Origin: Candidatus Saccharimonadota bacterium
GTDB lineage: Bacteria > Patescibacteriota > Saccharimonadia > Saccharimonadales > Saccharimonadaceae
Length of the DNA: 64,000 bases
Direction: 5' to 3'
NCBI GenBank assembly: GCA_017510925.1
Contig: JAFWLT010000005.1
Coordinates: 1 to 64,000, forward strand
In this document: in pieces, positions 1 through 7,740 of the stretch
How the letters are laid out: the number at the start of each line of letters is the position of its first letter
Position numbering within the stretch: position 1 is the first letter of the stretch
Translations under genes and position numbers: made by a program
Notes under the pieces: model-generated
Databases searched by the model: none
Seen by the model: only the letters and a program-made list of their open reading frames with translations
Told to the model about the DNA's origin: nothing

Positions 1-285
1 GCGGAGGCTAAAATCGAGCCTACCACTCGGGTGAAAGATCTCACCGAGGCTGACGAACAGAAAATCAACGACATTATTTCTAAGAAATACCATGTTGAAG
101 GTGATTTGAGACGCCTCGTGAGTAATAATATCAAACGCTTAAAGGATATTAATTCCTATAAGGGTATCCGCCACAAGGCTAAATTACCAGTCAACGGCCA
201 GCGTACTCGTACGAATGCACGTACTCGTAAGGGTAAGGCGATCGCGGTCGGTGGTGCACAACCAAAGGCAGCAAGTAAGACTTAA
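1..285 (+). CDS. rpsM: 30S ribosomal protein S13 (5' end outside window)
   Basis: The reading frame is open from base 1, so the N-terminus lies upstream of the window. The visible 94 residues carry the S13 C-terminal half: [29 protein letters not shown] and the basic tail motif [14 protein letters not shown]13 sits in the head of the 30S subunit and contacts the 50S subunit and P-site tRNA. The gene ends 8 nt before rpsK, with GGAG in the gap, and belongs to the alpha operon. A GTG at 31 is internal, not the start, because conserved sequence continues upstream of it. Confidence 0.96.
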   Translation, partial: AEAKIEPTTRVKDLTEADEQKINDIISKKYHVEGDLRRLVSNNIKRLKDINSYKGIRHKAKLPVNGQRTRTNARTRKGKAIAVGGAQPKAASKT

Positions 286-293
286 GGAGTAAT

Positions 294-752
294 ATGGCTG
301 AAGAAGAAATTAAGGATAAAACTGCTGAAACCACCGAAACTGTGGCCGAAAACGCTGAAGTTAAGGTAGCTAAAGCTAGTAAAGGTAAAAAAGGTAAAAG
401 AATTGTAAATGCTGGTGCAGTACATATTCAAGCCACCTTTAACAATACTATTATTAGTGTAACTGATAAAACTGGTGCAGTGCTTTCTGCTTCATCTGCT
501 GGAGCCAATGGCTTTAGAGGTTCTAAGAAGGGTACAGCATTTGCAGCTGGCGTAGCCGCCGAAAAGGCACTCGAAATTGCTAAGAAAAATCACGCTCTTA
601 ATTCTGTAGACGTATATGTTTCCGGAATTGGTCTTGGTCGTGATGCAGCAATTCGTGCAATTTCTACAGTTGGGATTAGAATCGATAGCATTACCGATGT
701 AACTCCAATCGCACACGGTGGTGTAAGACCGAAAGGAGAAAGGAAACCGTAA
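294..752 (+). CDS. rpsK: 30S ribosomal protein S11
   Basis: The core from about residue 35 is canonical S11: AFNNT-like ATFNNTIISVTD, SSAGANGFRGSKKGT and the C-terminal ITDVTPIAHGGVRPKGERKP. S11 binds the platform of the 30S subunit near the Shine-Dalgarno/anti-SD helix. The first 35 residues are an unusual acidic-then-lysine-rich extension (rich in E, K, T, A). The stop shares its last A with the rpsD start (TAATG at 750-754), implying translational coupling. Confidence 0.97.
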   Translation: MAEEEIKDKTAETTETVAENAEVKVAKASKGKKGKRIVNAGAVHIQATFNNTIISVTDKTGAVLSASSAGANGFRGSKKGTAFAAGVAAEKALEIAKKNHALNSVDVYVSGIGLGRDAAIRAISTVGIRIDSITDVTPIAHGGVRPKGERKP

Positions 753-1369
753 TGGCACGTGAAAAATCTCCAATAGTAAAACAGAGCCGTAGAGAGAGTT
801 TTGCACTCGCTCCTAAAGCTCACAAAATTATGGCCAAAAAACCAGGTATCCCTGGTGAGCACGGCGATATGCGCGTAAGAGGTGGTAGCCTTTACCTTAC
901 TCAAATGCGTGAAAAGCAAAAAGTTCGTCGTATGTATGGCCTTATGGAAAAGCAATTTGCTAAACTTATGCGTGAAGCTGTAAAAGCTGAAGGTCTAACA
1001 GGTGAAAAATTGCTTGAATTCCTAGAGAGACGCGCAGACAACGTAGTATTTAGAGCAGGTTTTGCTACTACACGTCGTCAAGCTAGACAACTTGTTTCTC
1101 ACGGACACTTTACTTTGAATGGTAAGAGAATTGATATTCCATCCATTCGTTTGAACCCGGGTGATGTTCTCGAAGTTCGTCCAAAATCTCAGAAAACTGA
1201 GTATTTCAAGAATCTTCCGAATATTATTAGCGCAGCAGGGGTGGTGCCTCTATCTTGGCTCAAAGCAGATGGCAAGAAAATGAAAATAGAAATTACCGGC
1301 GTGCCTAAGCGCGAAGAGGCAGAAGCTGGCATTAATGAACAATTAATCGTTGAGTATTACTCACGCTAA
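752..1369 (+). CDS. rpsD: 30S ribosomal protein S4
   Basis: This 205-residue protein of normal family length has an S4 RNA-binding domain at about residues 90-155 (RRADNVVFRAGFATTRRQARQ, HGHFTLNGKRIDIPS). S4 is a primary 16S rRNA binder that starts 30S assembly, and in many bacteria it represses the alpha operon. The start overlaps the rpsK stop by one base, and AAGGAGAAAGG upstream supplies the ribosome binding site. No S4 operator is visible because the operon leader is outside the window. Confidence 0.97.
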   Translation: MAREKSPIVKQSRRESFALAPKAHKIMAKKPGIPGEHGDMRVRGGSLYLTQMREKQKVRRMYGLMEKQFAKLMREAVKAEGLTGEKLLEFLERRADNVVFRAGFATTRRQARQLVSHGHFTLNGKRIDIPSIRLNPGDVLEVRPKSQKTEYFKNLPNIISAAGVVPLSWLKADGKKMKIEITGVPKREEAEAGINEQLIVEYYSR

Positions 1370-1378
1370 GGAGGATAA

Positions 1379-2332
1379 ATGACAACAAAAAACATTCATG
1401 AAGCAAATCTAGCTGAAGTAAAGAAAATCAATGACAATACTGCTGAGTTTATCGTTCGCCCACTTTATTATGGGTATGGTAATACTCTCGGTAACTCATT
1501 TAGAAGAGTTCTCCTTTCTAGCGTGAAAGGTGCTGCAATTACAGCATTTTCTATCGAAGGTTCTACTCACGAATTTGCTGCTATTCCTGGCATTCGCGAG
1601 GATGTAGTAGACATTATGCTTAATCTTAAAAACATTCGTTTTAAGTTGCATACTGATAATCCAGTAGAACTTGATCTAGAAATCAAAGGCGCAAACCAAT
1701 CATCCGAAAAAGATGGCGAAAAACGCGTAGTAGCTGGCGATATCAAACTTCCTGCTGAAGTTGAAATTGCTAACCCAAATCAAGTAATTTGTCACATTGA
1801 TGATCCAAAGTTTGTCCTCAAAATGCATTTTGTAGTAGAGAGTGGTAGAGGTTATCTCACCATTGATAAAAGCTCTGAAGAACGTGTACACTCTGATATG
1901 ATTGCTATCGATGCAGTGTTTACACCAGTTCTTAGAGTACGCTACAAAGTAGAGAACACGCGTGTTGGGCAAGATACCAACCTTCAACAACTCAACCTTA
2001 CCGTTGAAACTGATGGTACTATCACCCCAGAGGACGCATTTGAAGAAGCAGCGGCTATCCTAGTAAACCAATTTACTGCTCTTGCTGGTAAAACTAGACT
2101 AGAATCAACCCCTGCACCTGGTACTAAGGAAGAAGAAGACGACGCTGGGCTTTCTATGCCTATCGAAGAACTCGATCTTTCTGCCAGAACTGCTAACGCA
2201 CTTATAAACAATGATATTAAGACTATTCGCGACCTCGTAATGTTGTCCGAAAATGATCTTAAAGATCTCAAAGGTTTTGGGTCGAAGGCGTTAGACGAAG
2301 TTAAAGAAAAGTTAACGGAGTTAAATATCTAA
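1379..2332 (+). CDS. rpoA: RNA polymerase alpha subunit
   Basis: The 317 residues include the N-terminal dimerisation and assembly domain (YGYGNTLGNSFRRVLLSS, residues about 30-50) and a full C-terminal domain (residues about 250-317; LDLSARTANALINN, LKGFGSKALDEVKEKL). The C-terminal domain is the one that can contact UP elements and activators. GGAGG lies 6 nt before the ATG. The gene sits at its usual place between rpsD and rplQ. Confidence 0.98.
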   Translation: MTTKNIHEANLAEVKKINDNTAEFIVRPLYYGYGNTLGNSFRRVLLSSVKGAAITAFSIEGSTHEFAAIPGIREDVVDIMLNLKNIRFKLHTDNPVELDLEIKGANQSSEKDGEKRVVAGDIKLPAEVEIANPNQVICHIDDPKFVLKMHFVVESGRGYLTIDKSSEERVHSDMIAIDAVFTPVLRVRYKVENTRVGQDTNLQQLNLTVETDGTITPEDAFEEAAAILVNQFTALAGKTRLESTPAPGTKEEEDDAGLSMPIEELDLSARTANALINNDIKTIRDLVMLSENDLKDLKGFGSKALDEVKEKLTELNI

Positions 2333-2333
2333 T

Positions 2334-2810
2334 ATGCATCGTCATAGTTATAAAGGGCGCAAATTTGGCCGCGAAACTGATCAGAGACTTGCTCTCGTTC
2401 GTAGCCTTGAATGCGCTTTAATCGAGAATCAGTCCATTACGACTACGCTTGCTCGTGCTAAGGAAATTCGCCGTAGCACTGAGAAACTAGTCACGATGGC
2501 TAAGAAAGGTGGGCTGTCAAACCGTAGACTCGTGATTGCAAGATTGAATAGCGTGTCTTGTGGTAACTTGCTCGTAGATGTAGTTGCCCCACAAATTAAA
2601 CGCGATTCTGGCTATCTCAAGATCGAACGTGCAGGCTTTAGAAAAGGCGACAATGCTGAGATGGGTACCATCTCTTTTGTAGACGAAATTGATTACTCTA
2701 AAGCGGAAAAGAAAGCTAAAGCAGAGAAGAAACCAGCTGAGAAAAAGGCTGCAAAACCAGCTAAAAAACCAGCTGCCAAGAAACCTGCTGCTAAGAAGGA
2801 GGACAAGTAA
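2334..2810 (+). CDS. rplQ: 50S ribosomal protein L17
   Basis: Residues 1-115 match L17 (MHRHSYKGRKFGRETDQR, ALIENQSITTT, RAKEIRRSTEKLVTMAK). The last 40 residues are a low-complexity lysine/alanine tail built from KPA and KKPAA units, much longer than in most L17 proteins and likely disordered. The gene starts 1 nt after rpoA. The A of its stop codon is the first base of the rplM start, and the rplM ribosome binding site AAGGAGGACAAG lies inside the tail-coding sequence. Confidence 0.96.
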   Translation: MHRHSYKGRKFGRETDQRLALVRSLECALIENQSITTTLARAKEIRRSTEKLVTMAKKGGLSNRRLVIARLNSVSCGNLLVDVVAPQIKRDSGYLKIERAGFRKGDNAEMGTISFVDEIDYSKAEKKAKAEKKPAEKKAAKPAKKPAAKKPAAKKEDK

Positions 2811-3235
2811 TGAAAACTTATTCTCAAAAAGCTTCTGAAATTAATCGCGAATGGTGGGTAATTGATGCCTCGACTATGCCTCTTGGCAAGTTGGCTGTAA
2901 TTATCGCTGATAAATTGATGGGTAAAAGCAAAATCACCTATACCCCACATATTGATAACGGTGACTATGTAGTAGTAGTAAACGCCAAAAATATCATGGT
3001 AACTGGTGACAAGAAGCTACAAAAGAAGTATTATCACCATAGTGGTTTTCCTGGTGGTCTTAGAGAACTTCGCCTTGAAGAGATCATTGAAAAAGATCCT
3101 GCCAAGGCTATCGAGGCTGCTGTAAAAGGGATGCTTCCAAAGAACAAACTTTCTGGTGAAAGAATGAAGAGACTCCGTGTCTTTACGGAGGCTTCGCATG
3201 ATCATACTGCCCAGAATCCAAAGGAGATTAAATAA
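2810..3235 (+). CDS. rplM: 50S ribosomal protein L13
   Basis: L13 is recognised from REWWVIDASTMPLGKLAV, the YTPHIDNGDYVVVVNA block and the YYHHSGFPGGLRE motif. At 141 residues it has the usual length. It is an early 50S assembly protein. It is coupled to rplQ and rpsI by one-base stop/start overlaps on both sides, so the three are probably translated as one series. The rplM-rpsI pair is joined directly to the alpha operon, as in several other bacteria. Confidence 0.97.
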   Translation: MKTYSQKASEINREWWVIDASTMPLGKLAVIIADKLMGKSKITYTPHIDNGDYVVVVNAKNIMVTGDKKLQKKYYHHSGFPGGLRELRLEEIIEKDPAKAIEAAVKGMLPKNKLSGERMKRLRVFTEASHDHTAQNPKEIK

Positions 3236-3633
3236 TGGCTGATAAGAAATACGTATATGGTCTTGGCCGTCGTAAAGCCTCTACTGCTACAGTTAGACTT
3301 TACAAGGGTAAAGGCGAAATTACCATCAATGGTAAACCAGCTCTAGAATATCTATCTGGTAACAAAACTTACCTTGCCGAAATCACTGATCCTCTAGCAA
3401 TCGCTGAAAAGCAAAAAGATTATGATATTACAATCTTGGCTAAAGGTGGTGGTCTTGCTGGCCAGGTAGACGCCATCAAACTTGCTATCTCTAAAGCATT
3501 GGTGCTTGAAGCTCCAGATCTTCGCCCAGTACTAAAGAAAGCTGGTATGATGAAGCGCGATCCACGTGAGAAAGAACGTAAAAAATACGGTCTTCGCTCT
3601 GCTAGAAAGAAAGAGCAATTTAGCAAACGCTAA
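3235..3633 (+). CDS. rpsI: 30S ribosomal protein S9
   Basis: S9 motifs are clear: YGLGRRKASTATVRL near the N-terminus, GGGLAGQVDAIKLAISKAL, and the tail KKYGLRSARKKEQFSKR, whose terminal Lys-Arg reaches the P-site tRNA. At 132 residues it is full length. It is the last gene of the operon, and two intrinsic terminators follow. Confidence 0.97.
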   Translation: MADKKYVYGLGRRKASTATVRLYKGKGEITINGKPALEYLSGNKTYLAEITDPLAIAEKQKDYDITILAKGGGLAGQVDAIKLAISKALVLEAPDLRPVLKKAGMMKRDPREKERKKYGLRSARKKEQFSKR

Positions 3634-3663
3634 AAACAAAATAGACCCTTCTTGGGCCGCGTC

Positions 3664-3691
3664 AAAAACCCCTGTCGCCACAGGGGTTTTT
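3664..3691 (+). terminator. Intrinsic terminator of the alpha ribosomal operon
   Basis: Stem CCCCTGT/ACAGGGG with loop CGCC, flanked by A5 and T5, 30 bp after rpsI. Confidence 0.93.
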
Positions 3692-3722
3692 GCGCTCGTT
3701 CTCGCGCTGCCGCGCTCCGAAG

Positions 3723-3750
3723 GCCCTTCGAAGGGCTATTTTATTTTTTT
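3723..3750 (+). terminator. Second hairpin and T-tract before thyA
   Basis: Perfect palindrome GCCCTTCGAAGGGC followed by TATTTTATTTTTTT. It probably backs up the first terminator. It ends 7 nt before the extended -10 of thyA. Confidence 0.65.
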
Positions 3751-3756
3751 AGGATA

Positions 3757-3765
3757 TGCTATAAT
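3757..3765 (+). promoter_or_regulatory. thyA promoter, extended -10
   Basis: TGCTATAAT; the hexamer ends 20 nt before the thyA ATG, leaving room for the ribosome binding site GTGGAGGTG. Confidence 0.8.
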
Positions 3766-3785
3766 TGTTCAAAAGTGGAGGTGTT

Positions 3786-4751
3786 ATGAGTAAGTTTGAT
3801 GACCAGTATATAGATTTGTGCCGGAGAATCCTTGATCATGGCGAAAAAGTCCTAAATTATCAGAAAACTGATAAGAGAAGTAAAAGCGTAGCAAATGCGA
3901 TTCCAGACCACACTGCGCAAGGTAAGTCTGAGGCTAGAACGATTAGACTGCCTCATCAGGTTTTGCAATTTGATTTATCTGAAGAGTTTCCGATTTTGGT
4001 ATCAAAAAAAGTAGGTTTTAAGACTGCCACTTTAGAACTTTTGTGGATCTACCAGCAAGCGTCTAACGATGTAAGATGGCTCCAAGAGAGAAATGTAAAA
4101 ATTTGGAATGAATGGGAAATTGCTGAGGACGGCTCCTATCAGGGCAGAAATATTAACGAAATTTTTGCTAAAAATCATCCAAACGAGCCAAAAACTGATT
4201 TTGCCCACACTATTGGCACGGCTTATGGCTGGATTGTAAATCGTTATCATTTGATAGAGAACTTGATTGAAACACTCAAAAATAACCCTGGTAACAGGCG
4301 TATGGTATTATCCCTTTGGCAAAATGAGTGGCTTGAGACTGCTGCGCTTCCTTCTTGTGTGTGGAATTCGCAGTGGAATTTAATTGATGGTAAGCTAAAT
4401 TTACTCGTAACTTCTCGTTCTACTGATGTGCCTTTGGGGCTTCCATTTAATATTGCTCAGTATGCTGTGTTAGATTATATGGTGGCACAGTGTGTAGGCG
4501 CAAAACCAGGGCAATTTACTTTTATCACTAACGATGCACATATTTACGAAAACCAGGTAGATGGAATTAAGGAACAGATTGCGCGCTACGATGAAGCTGT
4601 AAAAAATGGCACTCTTCCTAAAGCGCCAAAGATTTGGCTAAATCCAGAAATCAAAGATTTTTATAAGTTTGACAGTTCTCGCGAGCTTAAAGACATTAAA
4701 CTCGAAGGCTACGAGAATTTAGGTACAATTAAAATGCCAGTTACGGAGTAA
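3786..4751 (+). CDS. thyA: Thymidylate synthase
   Basis: This enzyme converts dUMP to dTMP with methylene-THF and yields dihydrofolate. The ThyA signatures present are the catalytic Cys in ALPSCVW, the RSTD-type phosphate site (SRSTDVPLGLPFNIAQY) and the NDAHIYENQ block. At 321 residues it is longer than the E. coli enzyme (264), with extra sequence in the small-domain region around residues 100-140. The residue after the catalytic Cys is Val, not the usual His. The start is the ATG at 3786, preceded by GGAGGTG; an upstream in-frame codon lies inside the promoter. It forms an operon with folA (1-nt gap) and glyA. Confidence 0.95.
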   Translation: MSKFDDQYIDLCRRILDHGEKVLNYQKTDKRSKSVANAIPDHTAQGKSEARTIRLPHQVLQFDLSEEFPILVSKKVGFKTATLELLWIYQQASNDVRWLQERNVKIWNEWEIAEDGSYQGRNINEIFAKNHPNEPKTDFAHTIGTAYGWIVNRYHLIENLIETLKNNPGNRRMVLSLWQNEWLETAALPSCVWNSQWNLIDGKLNLLVTSRSTDVPLGLPFNIAQYAVLDYMVAQCVGAKPGQFTFITNDAHIYENQVDGIKEQIARYDEAVKNGTLPKAPKIWLNPEIKDFYKFDSSRELKDIKLEGYENLGTIKMPVTE

Positions 4752-4752
4752 A

Positions 4753-5223
4753 ATGTTTAGTATTATTGCAGCAGTAGGGAAAAATCGGGAACTAGGGAAA
4801 AAGGGTGATCTGATTTTTCATCTTAAGGATGATATGAAGTTTTTTAGAGAAACTACCTCTGGGCATAAGATTGTAATGGGGCGTAAAACTTGGGAATCTT
4901 TACCTTCTAAACTTCCTAATCGTACCAATATTGTGGTAACTTCTAGGGATCTTGAAGGACCAGATGAAATTGTGCACGATATTAATGAATTTATTACCGA
5001 CAATAAAGATACTGATGAAGAGATTTTTATAATTGGTGGTGGCAAAATTTATGCAGAGTTTTTGCCAGTAGCTTCCAAAATTTATCTTACAGAGGTAGAT
5101 GCAGAAGATAAAGAGGCTGATACATATTTTCCGGAATTTGATAAAACTAAATTTGATCGCAAAGTAATCAAGAAAGGGTCTCAAGATGATCTAACTTTTG
5201 ACATCTGTCTGTATCAACGTTAA
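4753..5223 (+). CDS. folA: Dihydrofolate reductase
   Basis: A 156-residue DHFR: MFSIIAAVGKNRELG at the N-terminus, the GRKTWESLP NADPH site near residue 45, and FIIGGGKIYAEFLP near residue 95. It regenerates THF from the DHF made by ThyA. It starts 1 nt after thyA and is followed after 14 nt by glyA, so the three genes form one dTMP cycle. The sequence is the chromosomal type and nothing suggests a mobile trimethoprim-resistance allele. Confidence 0.95.
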   Translation: MFSIIAAVGKNRELGKKGDLIFHLKDDMKFFRETTSGHKIVMGRKTWESLPSKLPNRTNIVVTSRDLEGPDEIVHDINEFITDNKDTDEEIFIIGGGKIYAEFLPVASKIYLTEVDAEDKEADTYFPEFDKTKFDRKVIKKGSQDDLTFDICLYQR

Positions 5224-5237
5224 TTTAAGGAGGAAAG

Positions 5238-6620
5238 ATGAAAGATTTAGTATTTGATCTAATCGATCAAGAGAAAACTCGACAGAAGGAAGGTTTGGAA
5301 TTGATTCCAAGCGAGAATTATGTATCGGCAGATGTTTTAAAGGCGATGGGGTCAATTCTTACTAATAAATACTCAGAAGGTTATCCATCTTTTGAAGGAA
5401 TTGGCGATAATTCTGATGAGTGGGACGAGAAAAAGATTGCTGACGAAATTTTGCCAAATTACAGATATTACGGTGGGCAAAAGAATGTAGATAGAATTGA
5501 GAGACTAGCTATTGATAGAGCTTGTAGACTATTCCACGCAGATCACGCTAATGTGCAACCACATTCAGGTGCACAGGCTAATACAGCTGTATATTTTGCT
5601 TGGTGTGAGCCTGGCGATACTATTCTTGGTATGTCGCTTCCGGCTGGTGGCCACCTTACTCACGGAGCGCCAGTAACGCTCTCTGCCCACGTCTATAACT
5701 TTGTAGGTTACGGTGTAGATTCTGATGGTGATATCGACTATAAAGATCTAGAAGAAAAAGCTCTAGAGGTAGATCCAAAAATTATCTTGGTAGGCTACTC
5801 TGCCTTTATGAAGATTCCAGATTTTAAGAGAGTAGCAGAGATTCGCGAGAAAGCTGCAAAAAAGTTTGGCCACGAGATTCTTTTGATGGCCGATATGGCT
5901 CACGTAGCTGGATTAATCGCTGGTGGTGTGCATCCAAACCCACTTGATTATGGTTTTGACGTAATGACCACTACTACACACAAAACCCTCCGTGGTCCTA
6001 GGGGTGGCTTGATTATGTCTAAAGGAAATGTGGCTTCACCACTAAGAAAACCAGAGAAGAAACTAGAAAACATTCCAATTATGATTGATCGGGCTGTATT
6101 CCCAGGCTCTCAGGGTGGCCCACTTGAGCATATTATTGCAGCCAAGGCCGTGGCATTTGGTGAAGCATTGAAGCCAGAATTCAAAAAATATGCCGAGCAA
6201 ATCGTTAAAAATGCTAAGGCGTTGTCGGAAGAATTACAGGCGCTTGGATTTATCCTCCAGGGTGGTGGTACAGAGAATCACTTGGTACTTGTTGACTGTG
6301 TAACTAGCTTTGGCTTTGATGGCAAAATCTACGAAAAAGCACTAGATAAAGTAGGGCTTACACTCAATGCTAATGCACTTGCTACAGATAAAGGTGGGGC
6401 ATTTAGGCCATCTGGTGTAAGACTCGGTACGCCAGCTATTACTACCAGAGGCTTCAAAGAGAAAGAAATGAAACTTCTAGCTTCCTGGATGAAAGAAGTA
6501 GCTGATATTTGCAAAGAAGCAGAGACAGAAGAAAACCTAGAAAAATATGCCGATAAACTAGAAAAAATCGGTGGGGAAGTAAAGGCTCTAGCTCTTGAGT
6601 TCCCAGTACCAGGGATCTAA
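5238..6620 (+). CDS. glyA: Serine hydroxymethyltransferase
   Basis: This PLP enzyme converts serine and THF to glycine and methylene-THF and feeds ThyA. The PLP lysine is K249 in TTTTHKTLRGPRGG. ELIPSENYVS, the GAQANTAVYFA block and the C-terminal GVRLGTPAITTRGF are conserved. It has 460 residues against about 415-420 usually; one cause is an insertion of about 20 residues (near 52-75) between NKYSEGYP and YRYYGGQKNVD, next to the active-site entrance. AAGGAGGAAAG gives a strong ribosome binding site. Confidence 0.96.
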   Translation: MKDLVFDLIDQEKTRQKEGLELIPSENYVSADVLKAMGSILTNKYSEGYPSFEGIGDNSDEWDEKKIADEILPNYRYYGGQKNVDRIERLAIDRACRLFHADHANVQPHSGAQANTAVYFAWCEPGDTILGMSLPAGGHLTHGAPVTLSAHVYNFVGYGVDSDGDIDYKDLEEKALEVDPKIILVGYSAFMKIPDFKRVAEIREKAAKKFGHEILLMADMAHVAGLIAGGVHPNPLDYGFDVMTTTTHKTLRGPRGGLIMSKGNVASPLRKPEKKLENIPIMIDRAVFPGSQGGPLEHIIAAKAVAFGEALKPEFKKYAEQIVKNAKALSEELQALGFILQGGGTENHLVLVDCVTSFGFDGKIYEKALDKVGLTLNANALATDKGGAFRPSGVRLGTPAITTRGFKEKEMKLLASWMKEVADICKEAETEENLEKYADKLEKIGGEVKALALEFPVPGI

Positions 6621-6624
6621 AACG

Positions 6625-6633
6625 TGATATAAT
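6625..6633 (+). promoter_or_regulatory. Extended -10 of tRNA-Ala(CGC)
   Basis: TGATATAAT, 28 nt before the tRNA. Its last two bases are also the first two of the glyA terminator stem. Confidence 0.7.
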
Positions 6634-6660
6634 ATAGGTGCAGGGGGCACCTATATTTTG
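6632..6660 (+). terminator. glyA terminator hairpin
   Basis: Stem ATATAGGTGC/GCACCTATAT, loop AGGGG, ending in TTTT. It overlaps the tRNA-Ala promoter; alternatively it is a hairpin at the start of the tRNA precursor. Confidence 0.65.
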
Positions 6661-6661
6661 T

Positions 6662-6737
6662 GGGGCGTTAGCTCAGCTGATAGAGCGCAGCATTCGCATT
6701 GCTGAGGTCAGGGGTTTGATTCCCCTACGCTCCACCA
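6662..6737 (+). tRNA. tRNA-Ala (anticodon CGC)
   Basis: Folds into a standard cloverleaf with acceptor GGGGCGT/ACGCTCC, D stem GCTC/GAGC and anticodon stem CAGCA/TGCTG around TTCGCAT (anticodon CGC). The acceptor contains the G3:U70 wobble that marks alanine tRNAs. CCA is encoded. Confidence 0.94.
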
Positions 6738-6746
6738 TTTTTTGTC

Positions 6747-7697
6747 TTATATTTCTATCAATTCAGATTTTTCTATGTCGTAATCATCCATTGAAGCGTG
6801 AACGATGGCTGGATTATCATAGGTATTGTAATAATAAGTTCTGGATGCTGTAGAATAACCACCAGTATAGATAGTCTTTTCAAAGCTATTTTCGTCCATA
6901 GCGGCAGCGCCGTCGATCATTGCTACGCCTGTGAGGGTATGGAATAGTCTGATTACATTCTCATCCTCACTATCTTTTACTGGATAGTGAGTATTAAGAT
7001 AAGCTACGCGTATAAATCTAGATGGAGAATAGTAATCGCCAGGAAGCCCTCTCATCATTGAGCCACTACCAAATGGTACCATTTTGGCTTTGCCCCATTT
7101 TACATCATTTGGTCTTTTTGGCTCTAGATTCATATAATTTCTGAGATTTTCTTGGTGCCACGCATAACCTGGTTGGTTGGTGAGGATATCTACGTCATTC
7201 TTAAAGATTTCCATACCGTTTTTGGTGTATTCTACTACGATAGAGCGATCTTTGTCGCCGATGATATAGTGAAGCTCAGACACCGGGAATTTTTCGTTGA
7301 TTGGTTTTGCCACGATTGCAGTGTTTTTCAATGCTTCTTCTACTTCGTCTACAGTGGAGAAATTAAGGCAAACCCAAAGTGGGAATTCGTAAGCCGCTAC
7401 ATTGGTTTTACCATCTACAGCGTCGCCTTCGTAGGCTGCATAGCCTGGGAAATTAAGCCCAGCAATAGCAAGGCCAGCTTCATTAGCACAGTCAAAATAA
7501 AGAGGTACGTTTTGTTCGATGATAGCCATTCCGATGATAGCGCCATTTTGAGGAGTCATTTCGCCAAGAAAAGCAGAGTTGTATTTGTAGCCATTTGGGG
7601 TAATCACCACCTTTTCGCCATAGCCTTCGGTCCAATCTAGATTGCGACCAAAATACATATTGCCTTCATTATCATCAAAACGCACTGCTGTGCACAT
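6747..7697 (-). CDS. Choloylglycine hydrolase family (bile salt hydrolase-like Ntn amidase)
   Basis: A 316-residue Ntn hydrolase of the choloylglycine/penicillin V acylase family. All catalytic positions of bile salt hydrolases are present: Cys2 (nucleophile after Met removal), Arg18 and Asp21 in GRNLDW, Asn82 in GLNFPG, Asn173 in LTNQPGYAWH and Arg226 in SPSRFIR. Asn at 82 is the bile salt hydrolase type; classical penicillin V acylases have Tyr. By family knowledge it would cleave glycine/taurine conjugates or related amides in the cytoplasm (no signal peptide). N-acyl homoserine lactones are an alternative substrate. It is transcribed alone from its own promoter with the site AAGGAGG. Family call sure, substrate inferred. 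Confidence 0.9.
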   Translation of the reverse strand: MCTAVRFDDNEGNMYFGRNLDWTEGYGEKVVITPNGYKYNSAFLGEMTPQNGAIIGMAIIEQNVPLYFDCANEAGLAIAGLNFPGYAAYEGDAVDGKTNVAAYEFPLWVCLNFSTVDEVEEALKNTAIVAKPINEKFPVSELHYIIGDKDRSIVVEYTKNGMEIFKNDVDILTNQPGYAWHQENLRNYMNLEPKRPNDVKWGKAKMVPFGSGSMMRGLPGDYYSPSRFIRVAYLNTHYPVKDSEDENVIRLFHTLTGVAMIDGAAAMDENSFEKTIYTGGYSTASRTYYYNTYDNPAIVHASMDDYDIEKSELIEI

Positions 7698-7717
7698 AAA
7701 ATACCTCCTTTTTTATA

Positions 7718-7726
7718 ATTATAGCA
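7718..7726 (-). promoter_or_regulatory. Promoter of the choloylglycine hydrolase gene
   Basis: On the minus strand TGCTATAAT ends 20 nt before the ATG at 7697; GGAGG lies in the leader. Confidence 0.78.
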
Positions 7727-7740
7727 CAAGCGTGTTTGAA

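Noticed and set aside
7152-7640. 162-codon plus-strand frame opposite the bile salt hydrolase gene
   Set aside because: It is fully inside a gene with all catalytic residues, has no promoter or ribosome site, and encodes a composition typical of an antisense shadow.
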